Shown here one piece after another: positions 17,365 to 27,536 of a stretch of 64,000 bases of DNA (its first letter is position 1; the number at the start of each line of letters is the position of its first letter). Location: assembly GCF_002906655.1 (NCBI RefSeq), contig NZ_CP025794.1, positions 2,542,001-2,606,000 of the forward strand, written 5' to 3'. This DNA is from Vibrio hyugaensis. Lineage in GTDB: Bacteria; Pseudomonadota; Gammaproteobacteria; Enterobacterales; Vibrionaceae. Made by a program: the position numbers and the translations under genes. The notes below the pieces were generated by a model that made no database searches, was not told the DNA's origin, and saw only the letters and a program-made list of their open reading frames with translations.

Positions 17365-18858
17365 ATGAGTTTCGCTCACGTTCTGGAATTGGATTCTCAA
17401 ACTGAGTTATTGGATCGATTAGGGTTGCTGACCAACTTTGGCTCTAACCTTATTGCGATTAATGGCCATGCGGGATATGGCAAATCTTGGTTAGCGCAAC
17501 GATATCTTGAGCTTGGTGCAAGTAACAAAAATCAATGTTTGCTACTTTGTCATGCTAATCAAGATGATGTTCAACGTCGAATGCTCATCTTGAGCCAGAT
17601 CGTTTCGGATGCTTTATTTAACCAACAAGATACCTTGGTTGACAGTCTTGAAAGAATCTTGGGTAACGAGGCATGCGACATCGCTATTGTTGTCGATGAT
17701 GCACATCTTCTCAGTGAAACTTTAGTTTCGGAACTTTGGACGTTAGTACTTGCAGCGCAAGTGAATCCGAAGTGGAAAATAAACATCTTATTATTCACTC
17801 AAGCTGGTCGATTGGAATCTCTATTGTCACGTATTAGTTACGGGCAAGAGCACAAACCAGTAGAGCTTGATGTAGAAATGCTCTCAGAAGTGGAAGCGCG
17901 TCGTTTCTTTGAATCCTTGGTGATTCGATACGTTGACGATGAGTCCGAAAAACGCGTTCGAGATGCATTTAAAAAAGTCGACCCTGTACCGGGCGACATC
18001 ATGGCGTTAGGAGAGATGAAAGTGGAAAAAAGGATCATTATCCGCTCAATTGTTGGCTCACCACTTAAAATCGCATTGGTGGTGCTGGTTCTATTATTGT
18101 TAGCTGCGGGTGGGTACTGGTGGATGTTCAATCAACCAAGTGCTGACGATAAAGCTCAGCAGATCACTGGTAGCATTGAACAAACGGCCATTCCAACCTT
18201 AACTGAGCCTGAAGCTCAATCCAGCGGCGCAGACTCAACCATGAACCAAGACTCTGGGACTGTGGATACTGCGAGCGCAACCGATGATTCTGATTCACTG
18301 CCGCCAGCGGTGACGGATGAAGTGGCAAGTGTTGGCACTGAAGATAAACAGCAACGTGTGGTGATTGAATCTGACGTCGTGGATGCGTTGTTAGAAGGAA
18401 AGCCAGAGGAAGCCAATACAGATGAAATCAAGCAAGTGGTTGAAGAGTCTGTTCCTCAAGCGAAAACTAGCGCTGGTTCGTCATTGATTAATGTGGTTCA
18501 AAAAGAGCAGGGCGCATCAACAGAACCGAGTCCTTCCAGCAAGCCGATCGTAAAATTCTCTTTTGCGCGAGAAGAGCTTAAAGCGATTTCTCCAAGAGCG
18601 TATACCTTGCAGCTAGCCGCAATGACGTCAATGGAAGATGTGCAAGCTTTTTTGGATGAACACCAACTTAGCCAACAAGTGAGAATCTACCCAACCGTGC
18701 GTAGCGGGACGGAATGGTACATTGTTACCTATAAAGACTATCCGACTATCCAGCTTGCACGCGATGCGGTGGAAAGTTTGCCAGAATCACTGAAATCGTT
18801 GAGTCCTTGGGCAAAATCTTTAGGTCAGGTGCATCGTGAAATTGATCGCGTGAAATAA
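17365..18858 (+). CDS. damX: Cell-division SPOR-domain protein DamX
   Basis: 497 residues. The N-terminus is AAA-like with Walker A GHAGYGKS (34-41) and Walker B-like IAIVVDDAHLL. A membrane span lies at about 234-255 (LKIALVVLVLLLLAAGGYWWMF), followed by a low-complexity acidic/Ser/Thr linker. The C-terminal SPOR domain (about 412-490, YTLQLAAMTSMEDVQAFLDEH) binds denuded septal peptidoglycan. Position between aroB and dam fits DamX. The retained P-loop suggests an ATP-binding cytoplasmic part. Confidence 0.93.
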   Translation: MSFAHVLELDSQTELLDRLGLLTNFGSNLIAINGHAGYGKSWLAQRYLELGASNKNQCLLLCHANQDDVQRRMLILSQIVSDALFNQQDTLVDSLERILGNEACDIAIVVDDAHLLSETLVSELWTLVLAAQVNPKWKINILLFTQAGRLESLLSRISYGQEHKPVELDVEMLSEVEARRFFESLVIRYVDDESEKRVRDAFKKVDPVPGDIMALGEMKVEKRIIIRSIVGSPLKIALVVLVLLLLAAGGYWWMFNQPSADDKAQQITGSIEQTAIPTLTEPEAQSSGADSTMNQDSGTVDTASATDDSDSLPPAVTDEVASVGTEDKQQRVVIESDVVDALLEGKPEEANTDEIKQVVEESVPQAKTSAGSSLINVVQKEQGASTEPSPSSKPIVKFSFAREELKAISPRAYTLQLAAMTSMEDVQAFLDEHQLSQQVRIYPTVRSGTEWYIVTYKDYPTIQLARDAVESLPESLKSLSPWAKSLGQVHREIDRVK

Positions 18859-18927
18859 TCCTGAGCTTCGTTGAAAAATATGTTACATTCCGCAGCCTTA
18901 ATTTTTGGTCGATAGATAGAGCAGTAG

Positions 18928-19767
18928 ATGAAAAAGCAACGAGCCTTTCTTAAGTGGGCAGGAGGAAAATACGGTCTGGTTGAAGACATCCAACGTCATT
19001 TGCCACCGGCTCGAAAGCTAGTTGAACCTTTTGTTGGTGCAGGTTCAGTATTTCTAAATACTGATTATGACCAATATCTATTGGCCGACATCAACCCTGA
19101 TCTGATCAATCTCTACAACTTACTGAAAGAGCGTCCTGAAGAGTACATCTCGGAAGCGAAACGCTGGTTTGTTGCTGAGAACAATCGCAAAGAAGCGTAT
19201 TTAAGTATTCGTGCTGAGTTCAATAACACAGACGATGTGATGTATCGATCGTTGGCCTTCTTGTACATGAACCGTTTTGGTTTTAATGGCCTTTGTCGCT
19301 ATAACAAAAAAGGCGGCTTCAACGTGCCTTTTGGCTCATACAAGAAACCGTACTTTCCAGAAGCTGAGATGGAATTCTTTGCTGAAAAAGCGAAGAAAGC
19401 TACTTTCGTATGTGAAGGCTATCCTGAGACGTTCAGTCGAGCACGTAAGGGCAGTGTGGTTTATTGCGATCCACCTTATGCTCCACTATCGAACACGGCA
19501 AACTTTACCTCTTACGCCGGAAATGGCTTTACGCTTGATGACCAAGCCGCATTGGCGGACATCGCAGAGAGGGCAGCGACTGAACGCGGCATTCCTGTTT
19601 TGATTTCTAACCACGATACGACACTCACGCGTCGCTTGTATCATGGTGCTGAGCTGAGCGTTGTTAAAGTTAAGCGTACTATTAGCCGTAATGGCAGCGG
19701 CCGAAACAAAGTCGATGAGTTACTGGCTCTTTTTAATGCGCCGAACTCGGATACTTCTGCCTCATAA
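18928..19767 (+). CDS. dam: DNA adenine methylase (GATC)
   Basis: 279 residues. AdoMet-binding FxGxG is in EPFVGAGSVF and the catalytic DPPY is at about 181-184. Also present are KWAGGKY at the N-terminus and the YMNRFGFNGLCRYNKKGGFNVPFG block typical of Dam. It methylates the adenine of GATC, which in Vibrio matters for chromosome replication and mismatch repair. It lies 69 bp after damX and ahead of rpe. Confidence 0.97.
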   Translation: MKKQRAFLKWAGGKYGLVEDIQRHLPPARKLVEPFVGAGSVFLNTDYDQYLLADINPDLINLYNLLKERPEEYISEAKRWFVAENNRKEAYLSIRAEFNNTDDVMYRSLAFLYMNRFGFNGLCRYNKKGGFNVPFGSYKKPYFPEAEMEFFAEKAKKATFVCEGYPETFSRARKGSVVYCDPPYAPLSNTANFTSYAGNGFTLDDQAALADIAERAATERGIPVLISNHDTTLTRRLYHGAELSVVKVKRTISRNGSGRNKVDELLALFNAPNSDTSAS

Positions 19768-19867
19768 TTCTCACACTATTACGTCTAAGTAGTGGATCTC
19801 CCCACTGGCTTCGGTAGAATTGCGCGCAATATTATTTGTTGTTTGCTCGCCACTACTGAGGTCAGGT

Positions 19868-20539
19868 ATGAAAGATTTTCTTATTGCTCCATCCATTTTA
19901 TCGGCTGATTTTGCTCGTCTCGGTGAAGACGTAGAAAAAGTACTCGCAGCGGGTGCGGATGTGGTGCATTTCGATGTGATGGATAACCACTACGTACCAA
20001 ACCTGACTTTTGGTGCCCCAATCTGTAAAGCGCTTCGTGACTATGGCATCACGGCTCCAATCGATGTTCACCTAATGGTGAAACCTGTAGACCGCATCAT
20101 CCCGGACTTCGCGAAAGCGGGTGCATCGATGATTACCTTCCACGTTGAAGCATCAGAGCACGTTGACCGCACATTACAGTTGATTAAAGAGCATGGCTGT
20201 AAAGCGGGTGTGGTACTTAATCCTGCTACGCCGTTGTCACACCTTGAATTCATCATGGATAAAGTTGATCTAATTCTTCTAATGTCAGTAAACCCTGGCT
20301 TTGGTGGCCAATCATTCATCCCTCATACGCTGGATAAATTGCGCGCAGTACGCAAGATGATTGATGAGTCTGGCCGTGACATTCGCCTTGAAATCGATGG
20401 CGGTGTGAAAGTCGATAATATTCGTGAAATCGCAGAAGCGGGCGCAGATATGTTCGTTGCAGGCTCTGCGATTTTCGGTCAGCCAGATTACAAGCAAGTG
20501 ATCGACCAAATGCGTGAAGAGCTAGCAAAAGCAAAATAA
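19868..20539 (+). CDS. rpe: Ribulose-phosphate 3-epimerase
   Basis: 223 residues from [21 protein letters not shown], the family N-terminus, with AGG ahead of the ATG. A longer frame from TTG 19820 adds 16 residues without support. Metal ligands lie in [14 protein letters not shown] and DVHLMV; the phosphate site is in VNPGFGGQ and EIDGGV. It interconverts ribulose-5-phosphate and xylulose-5-phosphate. It is followed directly by a terminator, not by gph-trpS as in Escherichia. Confidence 0.96.
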   Translation: MKDFLIAPSILSADFARLGEDVEKVLAAGADVVHFDVMDNHYVPNLTFGAPICKALRDYGITAPIDVHLMVKPVDRIIPDFAKAGASMITFHVEASEHVDRTLQLIKEHGCKAGVVLNPATPLSHLEFIMDKVDLILLMSVNPGFGGQSFIPHTLDKLRAVRKMIDESGRDIRLEIDGGVKVDNIREIAEAGADMFVAGSAIFGQPDYKQVIDQMREELAKAK

Positions 20540-20560
20540 GCATTGAAGTCTTAAACTTCC

Positions 20561-20588
20561 AAGGCTGCCACTTTGCTGGCAGCCTTTG
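20561..20588 (+). terminator. Intrinsic terminator after rpe
   Basis: AAGGCTGCCA / TGGCAGCCTTT with a 6-base loop. The T-run is short. Confidence 0.7.
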
Positions 20589-20642
20589 TCGTATCTAGGG
20601 CTAGAGCGCAGAAAATATCGCCTGAACGACGTAAATAATCAC

Positions 20643-20671
20643 TTGCCTATTTTGCTTCCTTTCTGTACAAT
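20643..20671 (+). promoter_or_regulatory. Sigma-70 promoter of the rpsF operon
   Basis: TTGCCT (20643-20648), 17-bp spacer, TACAAT (20666-20671). It is the best promoter match in the rpe-rpsF gap and leaves a leader of about 90 bases. Confidence 0.7.
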
Positions 20672-20686
20672 CCGTCTTCCTTAATT

Positions 20687-20731
20687 CTCGGTCAATTTTC
20701 TTTAGTTCCTTGCTTCCTCTGGACGACCGAG
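20687..20731 (+). promoter_or_regulatory. rpsF leader hairpin (possible S6:S18 autoregulatory element)
   Basis: CTCGGTC (20687-20693) pairs perfectly with GACCGAG (20725-20731) across a 31-base loop in the 5' leader of rpsF. Bacterial rpsF leaders often bind the S6:S18 complex for feedback. The stem is seen directly; the binding motif itself was not verified. Confidence 0.4.
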
Positions 20732-20768
20732 CCAATCGTGGAAGCTAATAATCCGTAAGGAGCAACCA

Positions 20769-21158
20769 ATGCGTCATTACGAAATCGTATTCATGGTGCA
20801 CCCTGATCAAAGCGAGCAAGTTGCTGGCATGATCGAGCGTTACACTGGTTCAATCACTGAAGCTGGCGGTAAAATCCACCGTCTAGAAGACTGGGGCCGT
20901 CGTCAACTGGCTTACCCAATCAACAAGCTTCACAAAGCTCACTACGTTCTAATGAACGTTGAAGCTGACCAAGCTGTAATCGATGAGCTAGAAACTGCTT
21001 TCCGTTTCAACGATGCAGTTCTACGTAACATGATCATGCGTACTAAAGCGGCTATCACTGAGCAATCTATCATGCTTAAGCAGAAAGAAGAGCGTGCAGA
21101 GCGTGCTCCTCGTCGCGAAGAGCGTGCTGAAGCTAAGCCAGAAGCAGCTGCTGAGTAA
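20769..21158 (+). CDS. rpsF: 30S ribosomal protein S6
   Basis: 129 residues starting [18 protein letters not shown], with the conserved [14 protein letters not shown] stretch. The tail is a charged Glu/Arg/Ala extension ([23 protein letters not shown]), somewhat like the glutamate tail of E. coli S6. Ribosome site AAGGAG at 20757-20762. First gene of rpsF-priB-rpsR-rplI. Confidence 0.98.
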   Translation: MRHYEIVFMVHPDQSEQVAGMIERYTGSITEAGGKIHRLEDWGRRQLAYPINKLHKAHYVLMNVEADQAVIDELETAFRFNDAVLRNMIMRTKAAITEQSIMLKQKEERAERAPRREERAEAKPEAAAE

Positions 21159-21166
21159 TATTTCTT

Positions 21167-21469
21167 ATGACCAATCGAATGGAGCTGAGTGGCACCATTG
21201 CCAAGCCGCCCATTCGTAGTAAAAGCCCTGGTGGCATTGAACACTGTCGATTTTGGTTAGAGCATCGCTCTACCGTTATCGAAGCTAATCTACCTCGACA
21301 AGTATATTGTCGAATGCCGGTAGTTGTTAGTGGGCTTGGGTCACAAGCATTAACTCAGAATTTAGTACAAGGCAGTAACATTAAGGTAGGCGGTTTTGTC
21401 GCTTATCAGACCGGCCGAAATGGCGTTGGGAAATTAGTGTTACACGCCGACAACATTACTCAAATTTAA
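21167..21469 (+). CDS. priB: Primosomal replication protein N
   Basis: 100 residues with a single-stranded DNA-binding OB fold (MELSGTIAKPPIRSKSPGGIEHCRFWLEH). PriB helps PriA restart replication forks. It sits between rpsF and rpsR, 8 bp after rpsF, the standard proteobacterial position. The MTNRMELSG start is used; an alternative is MELSG four codons in. Confidence 0.95.
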   Translation: MTNRMELSGTIAKPPIRSKSPGGIEHCRFWLEHRSTVIEANLPRQVYCRMPVVVSGLGSQALTQNLVQGSNIKVGGFVAYQTGRNGVGKLVLHADNITQI

Positions 21470-21482
21470 GATCAGGAGATAG

Positions 21483-21713
<231 letters not shown>

Positions 21714-21746
21714 TCGGTTCGTTTTATTAAGAAAGAGGATTAAACA

Positions 21747-22199
21747 ATGCAAGTTATTCTACTTGATAAAATCGGTAACCTAGGTGGTCTTGGCGATACA
21801 GTAAACGTTAAGTCTGGCTACGCTCGTAACTTCCTTATCCCTCAAGGTAAAGCAGTTATGGCAACTAAAGGCAACGTTGAAATGTTCGAAGCTCGTCGCG
21901 CTGAACTAGAAGCTAAAGTTGCTGAGCAACTAACTGCTGCTGAAGCACGTGCTGAGAAAGTTAACGCTCTAGAAGCAGTTGTTATCGCTTCTAAAGCTGG
22001 TGACGAAGGTAAACTGTTCGGTTCTATCGGTACTCGTGACATCGCTGACGCTATTACAGCTGCAGGCGTTGAAGTTGCTAAGAGCGAAGTTCGCCTTCCT
22101 GAAGGTGCTCTACGTAACACTGGTGAGTTCGAGATCAGCGTTCAACTTCACTCAGAAGTTTTCGCTACTGTGAACGTACAAGTTGTTGCTGCTGAGTAA
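21747..22199 (+). CDS. rplI: 50S ribosomal protein L9
   Basis: 150 residues. The N-terminal domain has the L9 signature [23 protein letters not shown], a long helix connects, and the C-terminal rRNA-binding domain ends VNVQVVAAE. Last gene of the operon; a strong terminator follows within 25 bp. Confidence 0.98.
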   Translation: MQVILLDKIGNLGGLGDTVNVKSGYARNFLIPQGKAVMATKGNVEMFEARRAELEAKVAEQLTAAEARAEKVNALEAVVIASKAGDEGKLFGSIGTRDIADAITAAGVEVAKSEVRLPEGALRNTGEFEISVQLHSEVFATVNVQVVAAE

Positions 22200-22221
22200 T
22201 TCAGTACCAAGACGAAATATT

Positions 22222-22251
22222 AAAAAGCACCTCTTTTGAGGTGCTTTTTTT
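22222..22251. terminator. Bidirectional terminator between rplI and the DUF481 gene
   Basis: AAAAAGCACCTC-ttt-tGAGGTGCTTTTTT. It has A- and T-runs on both sides and lies between convergent genes. Confidence 0.9.
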
Positions 22252-22287
22252 ATGTCTGATTTTCATCGAAAAATGAAGAGGTGAAAA

Positions 22288-23052
22288 TTAGAAGGCGAAC
22301 AGTAAGTTTACCGAGAATACACTGTCTGCTTTGCTGAGCCCTTCAGGCACTTTATCGTGGTATTGGCGCGAGTGTGTCAGCTTCAATGCAATGTCTTCGG
22401 TGATGTCATTAGTCACGCTTAGATCACTATCGACACGAGTGTTGCTTTTACCTGTGACTAACGTAATGTCGGCAGCAAAACTCAGATTATCCAAAGCATG
22501 CCACGTGGTATTGATGTTGCCACGTAATATCCCTTCTTGAACGATGTTAGGAAAGACGATGTCGTCGTCGTCTATCTCATCAAGGTTCGGTTCTTGATAA
22601 CGAAAGCCAGGACCGATCTCCGCCTCTAGTGTGAAATTCTCTGTATAAGCGAATTGGTAACCCAGACCGCCAGAAAGTGTGTAGTCTTTAAAGTAAGCAC
22701 TGTAGCGTGAATCAACGCCTTTAAAGCTGCCGTACAGATAGGTTTTTGGGCCTAACTTGTAGTCACTCTGAGCGGTGTATGTGGAAGAGCGTTTGTCTTC
22801 TTCACCGTCTTTGTAAAGGTTGTAGTACTTCCACTCACCGTATGAACGGTGTCGACCAGAAGTATATTCAGCACTCAGACGAGCATTCAGGGAACGAGAG
22901 TCCGTGTTACCTGTGTGAGCTTGATAGCCGAACTCGACCTCAGTAAGTAGAGGATCGGGTACTTCAATTTCTTGCTCTGGCTGTACTGATTCTTCAGCGA
23001 ACGATGCTCCCGTGCAAAGTAAGCTAAAGCCAAGTAACCAGTATCGGGACAC
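22288..23052 (-). CDS. DUF481 family outer-membrane protein (YdiY type)
   Basis: 254 residues with a clear signal peptide (MSRYWLLGFSLLCTGASFA-EE). The body is alternating beta-strand sequence with GYQAHTGNTDSRSLNARLSAEYT and repeated aromatic girdles, ending in VNLLFAF, an outer-membrane barrel-type C-terminus. This matches DUF481, whose members include YdiY of E. coli. Substrate and role are unknown. It is alone on the minus strand between rplI and dnaB. Confidence 0.75.
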   Translation of the reverse strand: MSRYWLLGFSLLCTGASFAEESVQPEQEIEVPDPLLTEVEFGYQAHTGNTDSRSLNARLSAEYTSGRHRSYGEWKYYNLYKDGEEDKRSSTYTAQSDYKLGPKTYLYGSFKGVDSRYSAYFKDYTLSGGLGYQFAYTENFTLEAEIGPGFRYQEPNLDEIDDDDIVFPNIVQEGILRGNINTTWHALDNLSFAADITLVTGKSNTRVDSDLSVTNDITEDIALKLTHSRQYHDKVPEGLSKADSVFSVNLLFAF

Positions 23053-23374
23053 AAATACCTCGAACGTAATTAAAAAAGGAGGGGCATGATACTGATACAG
23101 ATATTTTATTGGGTCAATGGTAGGTTAAATTTTATTAGACCTAAGCGTAAGAACCGAGGTGTACGCTCCCATTCGAACGACTAAACTTAGTGAACTATCT
23201 GTTTCATTACGGATAAATCGATTCTAACCAAATAGCGAAAGTTAACTGCGATGAAAAGCGGATTGTTAGTCATTCACTTGTTGAATTCTTAACAAGTAAT
23301 TGTCGCATCGGGGAAGCATCTTAGTTGGGTTTAAGGTTATAATCTTGGGTCATTAGTAGTTATCGAGCAAAGTC
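23053..23374. other. Intergenic region between divergent DUF481 gene and dnaB
   Basis: 322 bp without a gene. It should hold the two divergent promoters, but I see no convincing paired -35/-10. A TATAAT is present at about 23338. A 7-bp inverted repeat ACTTGTT (23277-23283) / AACAAGT (23292-23298) is a possible operator. Nothing else stands out. Confidence 0.5.
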
Positions 23375-24775
23375 ATGGCGGAAAATAGAAATCGCAAACC
23401 TTCAGACAGTCAGGTAGACGCAATCAAAGTGCCACCTCACTCACTGGAAGCCGAGCAATCAGTGATTGGTGGTCTCTTACTGGACAATGAACGTTGGGAC
23501 ACCGTTGCAGAGCGCGTTGTCAGCAGTGATTTCTATAGCCGTCCACACCGCCTTATTTTCGAAGGCGTGAAAACCACACTAGAAGCGGGTAAGCCTCTCG
23601 ACTTAATCACACTCTCTGAACATCTTGAGCGTCATGAACAGCTTGAAGATGTGGGTGGCTTTGCTTACCTTGCCGATCTGGCCAAAAACACACCAAGTGC
23701 TGCGAATATTAATGCCTATGCCGATATCGTTGCTGAACGCGCGATTGTGCGTGGTTTAATTGGTGTAGCCAATGAGATTGCGGATGCCGGTTATGATCCT
23801 CAAGGTCGTAGCTCTGAAGACTTAATTGACCTAGCCGAGAGTAAAGTCTTTGCAATTGCAGAGGCTCGTACCAGTGAGAATGAAGGTCCACAAAACGTGG
23901 ATAACATTCTCGAAAAAACACTGGAACGTATCGAGATTCTGTACAAAACACCACAAGATGGTGTAACTGGTGTAGATACGGGCTTTACGGACCTCAACAA
24001 GAAGACCGCCGGCCTGCAAGGCTCTGACTTGGTGATTGTCGCGGCACGTCCATCGATGGGTAAAACGACCTTTGCGATGAACTTGTGTGAAAACGCGGCG
24101 ATGCAGCAAGAAAAACCAGTACTTATTTTCTCGCTAGAGATGCCAGCAGAACAGTTGATGATGCGTATGCTTGCGTCCCTTTCTCGTGTTGACCAAACTA
24201 AGATCCGTACTGGTCAGCTAGATGACGAAGATTGGGCACGCATTTCTTCTACCATGGGTATCCTGATGCAGAAGAAGAATATGTACATAGATGACAGCTC
24301 AGGTCTAACTCCAACAGAAGTTCGCTCGCGAGCGCGTCGTATTGCTCGTGAACATGGTGGTCTATCAATGATCATGGTCGATTACCTTCAGTTGATGCGT
24401 GTTCCTGCTATGTCGGATAACCGTACATTAGAGATCGCAGAGATCTCACGCTCGCTTAAAGCATTAGCAAAAGAGCTAAACGTGCCGGTTGTGGCACTAT
24501 CGCAGCTTAACCGTTCCCTAGAGCAACGTGCTGATAAACGCCCAGTTAACTCGGACTTGCGTGAATCGGGCTCTATCGAGCAGGATGCCGACTTGATCAT
24601 GTTCATCTACCGTGACGAGGTTTATCACCCAGATAGCCCATACAAAGGCACCGCAGAAATCATCTTGGGTAAGCAGCGTAACGGTCCTATCGGTTCGGTG
24701 CGTTTGACCTTCCAAGGACAACACTCGCGCTTTGATAATTACGCGGGTCCAGCATTTGATATTGATGATGAGTAA
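23375..24775 (+). CDS. dnaB: Replicative DNA helicase DnaB
   Basis: 466 residues. N-terminal domain [19 protein letters not shown], RecA-like motor with Walker [15 protein letters not shown] (about 222-235), DYLQLM Walker B and the [23 protein letters not shown] block with arginine finger. It unwinds DNA ahead of Pol III as a hexamer and is loaded by DnaC or DciA type loaders. No intein. alr follows with its start 4 bp after the dnaB stop. Confidence 0.98.
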   Translation: MAENRNRKPSDSQVDAIKVPPHSLEAEQSVIGGLLLDNERWDTVAERVVSSDFYSRPHRLIFEGVKTTLEAGKPLDLITLSEHLERHEQLEDVGGFAYLADLAKNTPSAANINAYADIVAERAIVRGLIGVANEIADAGYDPQGRSSEDLIDLAESKVFAIAEARTSENEGPQNVDNILEKTLERIEILYKTPQDGVTGVDTGFTDLNKKTAGLQGSDLVIVAARPSMGKTTFAMNLCENAAMQQEKPVLIFSLEMPAEQLMMRMLASLSRVDQTKIRTGQLDDEDWARISSTMGILMQKKNMYIDDSSGLTPTEVRSRARRIAREHGGLSMIMVDYLQLMRVPAMSDNRTLEIAEISRSLKALAKELNVPVVALSQLNRSLEQRADKRPVNSDLRESGSIEQDADLIMFIYRDEVYHPDSPYKGTAEIILGKQRNGPIGSVRLTFQGQHSRFDNYAGPAFDIDDE

Positions 24776-24779
24776 TGCA

Positions 24780-25865
24780 ATGAGTTACAAGAAAGCCGCG
24801 ATGGCATGCATTGACTTGTCTGCACTGCAACACAATTTGCAGTGTGTAAAAGAGCAAGCACCAGACAGTAAAGTGATGGCGGTAGTCAAAGCCAATGGTT
24901 ACGGCCATGGTCTGCGTCATGTGGCTAAACATGCCACGCACGCTGATGCTTTTGGTGTTGCACGAATTGAAGAAGCGCTGCAATTACGCGCTTGTGGTGT
25001 GGTAAAGCCGATTCTGTTACTAGAAGGTTTTTACTCACCAGGTGACTTACCTATTTTAGTGACCAATAACATTCAAACGGTTGTGCACTGTGAAGAACAA
25101 CTTGTTGCTCTAGAGCAAGCAGAGCTCGAAACTCCAGTCGTTGTTTGGCTTAAAATCGACAGCGGTATGCACCGTTTGGGGGTTCGCCCAGAACAATACG
25201 ACGAATTCGTTTTACGCCTAAAAGAGTGCTCAAATGTAGCGAAACCGCTTCGTTACATGAGTCACTTCGGTTGTGCTGATGAGCTAGACAGCAACATCAC
25301 TCCTGACCAGATTGAACGTTTCATGTCTTTGACTTCTGGTTGTCAGGGAGAGCGTTCTCTGGCAGCTTCGGCAGGTTTACTTGCTTGGCCACAAAGCCAG
25401 TTGGATTGGGTTCGTCCGGGTATCATCATGTACGGTGTTTCACCATTCAATGACAAAACTGCACAAGACCTTGGCTACCAACCTGTCATGACGCTGAAAT
25501 CGCACTTGATTGCGGTGCGTGAGGTGAAGAAAGGTGAGAGCGTGGGTTACGGTGGTATATGGACTAGCGGACGCGATACCAAAGTGGGCGTGATTGCGGT
25601 TGGTTATGGTGATGGTTACCCAAGAACGGCACCAAATGGCACGCCTGTTTTGGTTAATGGACGTAAAGTGCCAGTTGCTGGTCGAGTCTCAATGGACATG
25701 TTGACGGTCGACTTAGGACCCGACGCGACTGATAAAGTAAGCGATGAGGCGATTCTATGGGGTAAGGATTTACCGGTAGAAGAGGTGGCTAGTCACATAG
25801 GTACCATTGCTTATGAACTGGTGACCAAACTGACTTCTCGTGTCGAAATGGAATATTCGAAGTAA
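24780..25865 (+). CDS. alr: Alanine racemase
   Basis: 361 residues from [20 protein letters not shown] start seven codons in (ATG 24801, MACIDLS) is also plausible, with AAGAAAG before it. The PLP lysine is in [11 protein letters not shown] (Lys37), and the catalytic tyrosine region is in GYGDGYPR with GRVSMDM after it. It makes D-alanine for peptidoglycan. The dnaB-alr order is conserved in gamma-proteobacteria. The gene is followed 3 bp later by the outer-membrane gene. Confidence 0.95.
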   Translation: MSYKKAAMACIDLSALQHNLQCVKEQAPDSKVMAVVKANGYGHGLRHVAKHATHADAFGVARIEEALQLRACGVVKPILLLEGFYSPGDLPILVTNNIQTVVHCEEQLVALEQAELETPVVVWLKIDSGMHRLGVRPEQYDEFVLRLKECSNVAKPLRYMSHFGCADELDSNITPDQIERFMSLTSGCQGERSLAASAGLLAWPQSQLDWVRPGIIMYGVSPFNDKTAQDLGYQPVMTLKSHLIAVREVKKGESVGYGGIWTSGRDTKVGVIAVGYGDGYPRTAPNGTPVLVNGRKVPVAGRVSMDMLTVDLGPDATDKVSDEAILWGKDLPVEEVASHIGTIAYELVTKLTSRVEMEYSK

Positions 25866-25868
25866 CTC

Positions 25869-27065
25869 ATGAAGAAAAGATTATTCTCAGTGCTGGCATT
25901 CTCTGCCAGCCTTTTTTTATCTCAGCAGACTATTGCGAAAGAGAAAGACTCAGCATTTGTTCCGTTCTATTTCAGTACTGAGACTATGGGCAGCACCATC
26001 GGTCTAGCGGGTGTTGCGAAAGGAGTTGGACAGCCGCAGGCCGCATTGTTTGGTATGGGGTTGTATTCTGAGAAAGACAGCTATGTCGGCTTTCTTTCTG
26101 CATTCAACTACGCTTTGTCGCCAAACCTATTGTTTAGTACGCAAATGTACCAAGCGCGTTTTAACGACAATCCTTACTACTTAGGTGATCAAGGCTCAAA
26201 CAGCTCTTCAACGGAAGACAAAACCGTGACCAATGGGGATGAAGAGAACTACAAGCTTGAATTCAAGTACCTGCTTCCTTGGGGTAATGTTCGTGAACAT
26301 GGCCTGCTCGGTGCATTCCAACCGGTTCGAGATGTCAGTTTTGCTTCTCCAGTTGAATCGGGAGTCAGTTCGATCATCTTCACGCCTTTTTACTCATCTC
26401 GAGAGTTGGATATCTACAGTGATAAAAAGGAAGAGGCGACAGGTTTCACGTTAACATTTGATTGGGATAACCGAGACAGTGTTCGTAATACCACTCGCGG
26501 CTCGCATACTTCTTTCGATCTAACCACGGGCGCGGACAGCTTTCAGTCTGAAGACTTGTGGTTGAAATGGGAATTCCAAAATAGCCAATACTATTCACTA
26601 GGTCCGTTAGGCGATTTGTTTGATCAGCAAGTACTCGCCTTTGATTTCTACACCGCGGATACCCCTACGTGGAACCAGTGTGATAGTGCAGTATGCAGTC
26701 GCCCACCAGAGCAAGAGCAAGTTCGTCTTGGCGGTTTATATCGTCTGCGCGGTTACACCGCAGGCCGTTACCATGGGCGCTCAGCGATTCACTACTCTGC
26801 TGAATATCGAGTGCTGCCAGATTGGCAACCGCTGGATGATATTCCATTCATCAACTACTACGATTTGCCTTGGTGGCAGTGGGTAGCTTTTGTCGAAGTG
26901 GGTAGAGTTGCAGATGAATACAATCTTAAAACATTACATGAAGACATGAAGTGGAACATCGGTGGTGCAGTGCGCTTCCAAGTCGAGGGTATTGTTGTTC
27001 GTGCTGAAATGGCCAAAGGTGCTGATGAAGGCACCTTCCGAGTAATGATCAATCAGCCCTTCTAA
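25869..27065 (+). CDS. Outer-membrane beta-barrel protein, surface antigen D15/BamA-like barrel without POTRA domains
   Basis: 398 residues. Signal peptide MKKRLFSVLAFSASLFLSQQTIA. The body has alternating barrel strands, with DWDNRDSVRNTTRGSHTSFDLTTGA and YRLRGYTAGRYHGR, the latter like the RGY motif of Omp85 barrels, and a C-terminal Phe (VMINQPF). No POTRA repeats, so it is not a full BamA or TamA. It starts 3 bp after alr, and a terminator hairpin lies within its signal-peptide codons. Four acidic residues in the first mature stretch and an SSS insert are not informative. Function unknown. Confidence 0.75.
   Translation: MKKRLFSVLAFSASLFLSQQTIAKEKDSAFVPFYFSTETMGSTIGLAGVAKGVGQPQAALFGMGLYSEKDSYVGFLSAFNYALSPNLLFSTQMYQARFNDNPYYLGDQGSNSSSTEDKTVTNGDEENYKLEFKYLLPWGNVREHGLLGAFQPVRDVSFASPVESGVSSIIFTPFYSSRELDIYSDKKEEATGFTLTFDWDNRDSVRNTTRGSHTSFDLTTGADSFQSEDLWLKWEFQNSQYYSLGPLGDLFDQQVLAFDFYTADTPTWNQCDSAVCSRPPEQEQVRLGGLYRLRGYTAGRYHGRSAIHYSAEYRVLPDWQPLDDIPFINYYDLPWWQWVAFVEVGRVADEYNLKTLHEDMKWNIGGAVRFQVEGIVVRAEMAKGADEGTFRVMINQPF
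25892..25918 (+). terminator. Terminator-like hairpin inside the signal-peptide codons of the outer-membrane gene
   Basis: GCTGGC (25892-25897), 7-base loop, GCCAGC (25905-25910), then C and T7 (25912-25918). It is placed 27 bp after the alr stop but 24 bp inside the next ORF, whose signal peptide is otherwise ideal. Ribosomes entering the ORF would cover it, so it could couple transcription of the outer-membrane gene to its translation. Confidence 0.6.
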
Positions 27066-27070
27066 ATTGA

Positions 27071-27112
27071 GATAAAACAAAGGCTAACCAGTTGGTTAGC
27101 CTTTGTTTTATC
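27071..27112. terminator. Bidirectional terminator with perfect 20-bp arms
   Basis: Arms 27071-27090 and 27093-27112 are perfect reverse complements separated by GT, with A- and T-rich outer parts. It lies between the convergent outer-membrane gene and the yjbQ-like gene. Confidence 0.92.
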
Positions 27113-27116
27113 TGAA

Positions 27117-27536
27117 CTATTCACCGTTGATGGTTGCGATGACACGACGGCTTCCGCCGTAATCGCGGTGCTCACCCAAGTAAATACCCTGCCACGTTCC
27201 TAACGCTAATTGACCGTTTTGGATGGGAATTTTCACACTACTGCCAAGTAAAGACGCTTTAATATGGGCTGGCATATCATCATCGCCTTCATAAGTGTGT
27301 TGGTAGTACGGGGCACGCTCAGGAACAAATCTGTTGAAGTGGGCTTCCATATCCATGCGTACTGTTGGGTCGGCATTTTCATTCAAGGTCAAACTGGCCG
27401 AAGTGTGTTGAATAAACAGGTGTAACAAACCTACTGAAAGCGATTGGATTTGTGGTAATTGTTGTTCAATTTCATCAGTGATGAGATGGAAACCACGGCT
27501 ACGCGCTTTTAATTGCAGTGTTTTTTGTGCCCACAT
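27117..27536 (-). CDS. yjbQ: UPF0047 / YjbQ family protein (secondary thiamine-phosphate synthase type)
   Basis: 139 residues from [20 protein letters not shown], with AAAGGAA six bases before the ATG; a longer frame to 27596 has no such site. The family motifs are [23 protein letters not shown] and [19 protein letters not shown]. Members carry weak thiamine-phosphate synthase activity, and their main role is unclear. It is a single-gene unit. Confidence 0.9.
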   Translation of the reverse strand: MWAQKTLQLKARSRGFHLITDEIEQQLPQIQSLSVGLLHLFIQHTSASLTLNENADPTVRMDMEAHFNRFVPERAPYYQHTYEGDDDMPAHIKASLLGSSVKIPIQNGQLALGTWQGIYLGEHRDYGGSRRVIATINGE

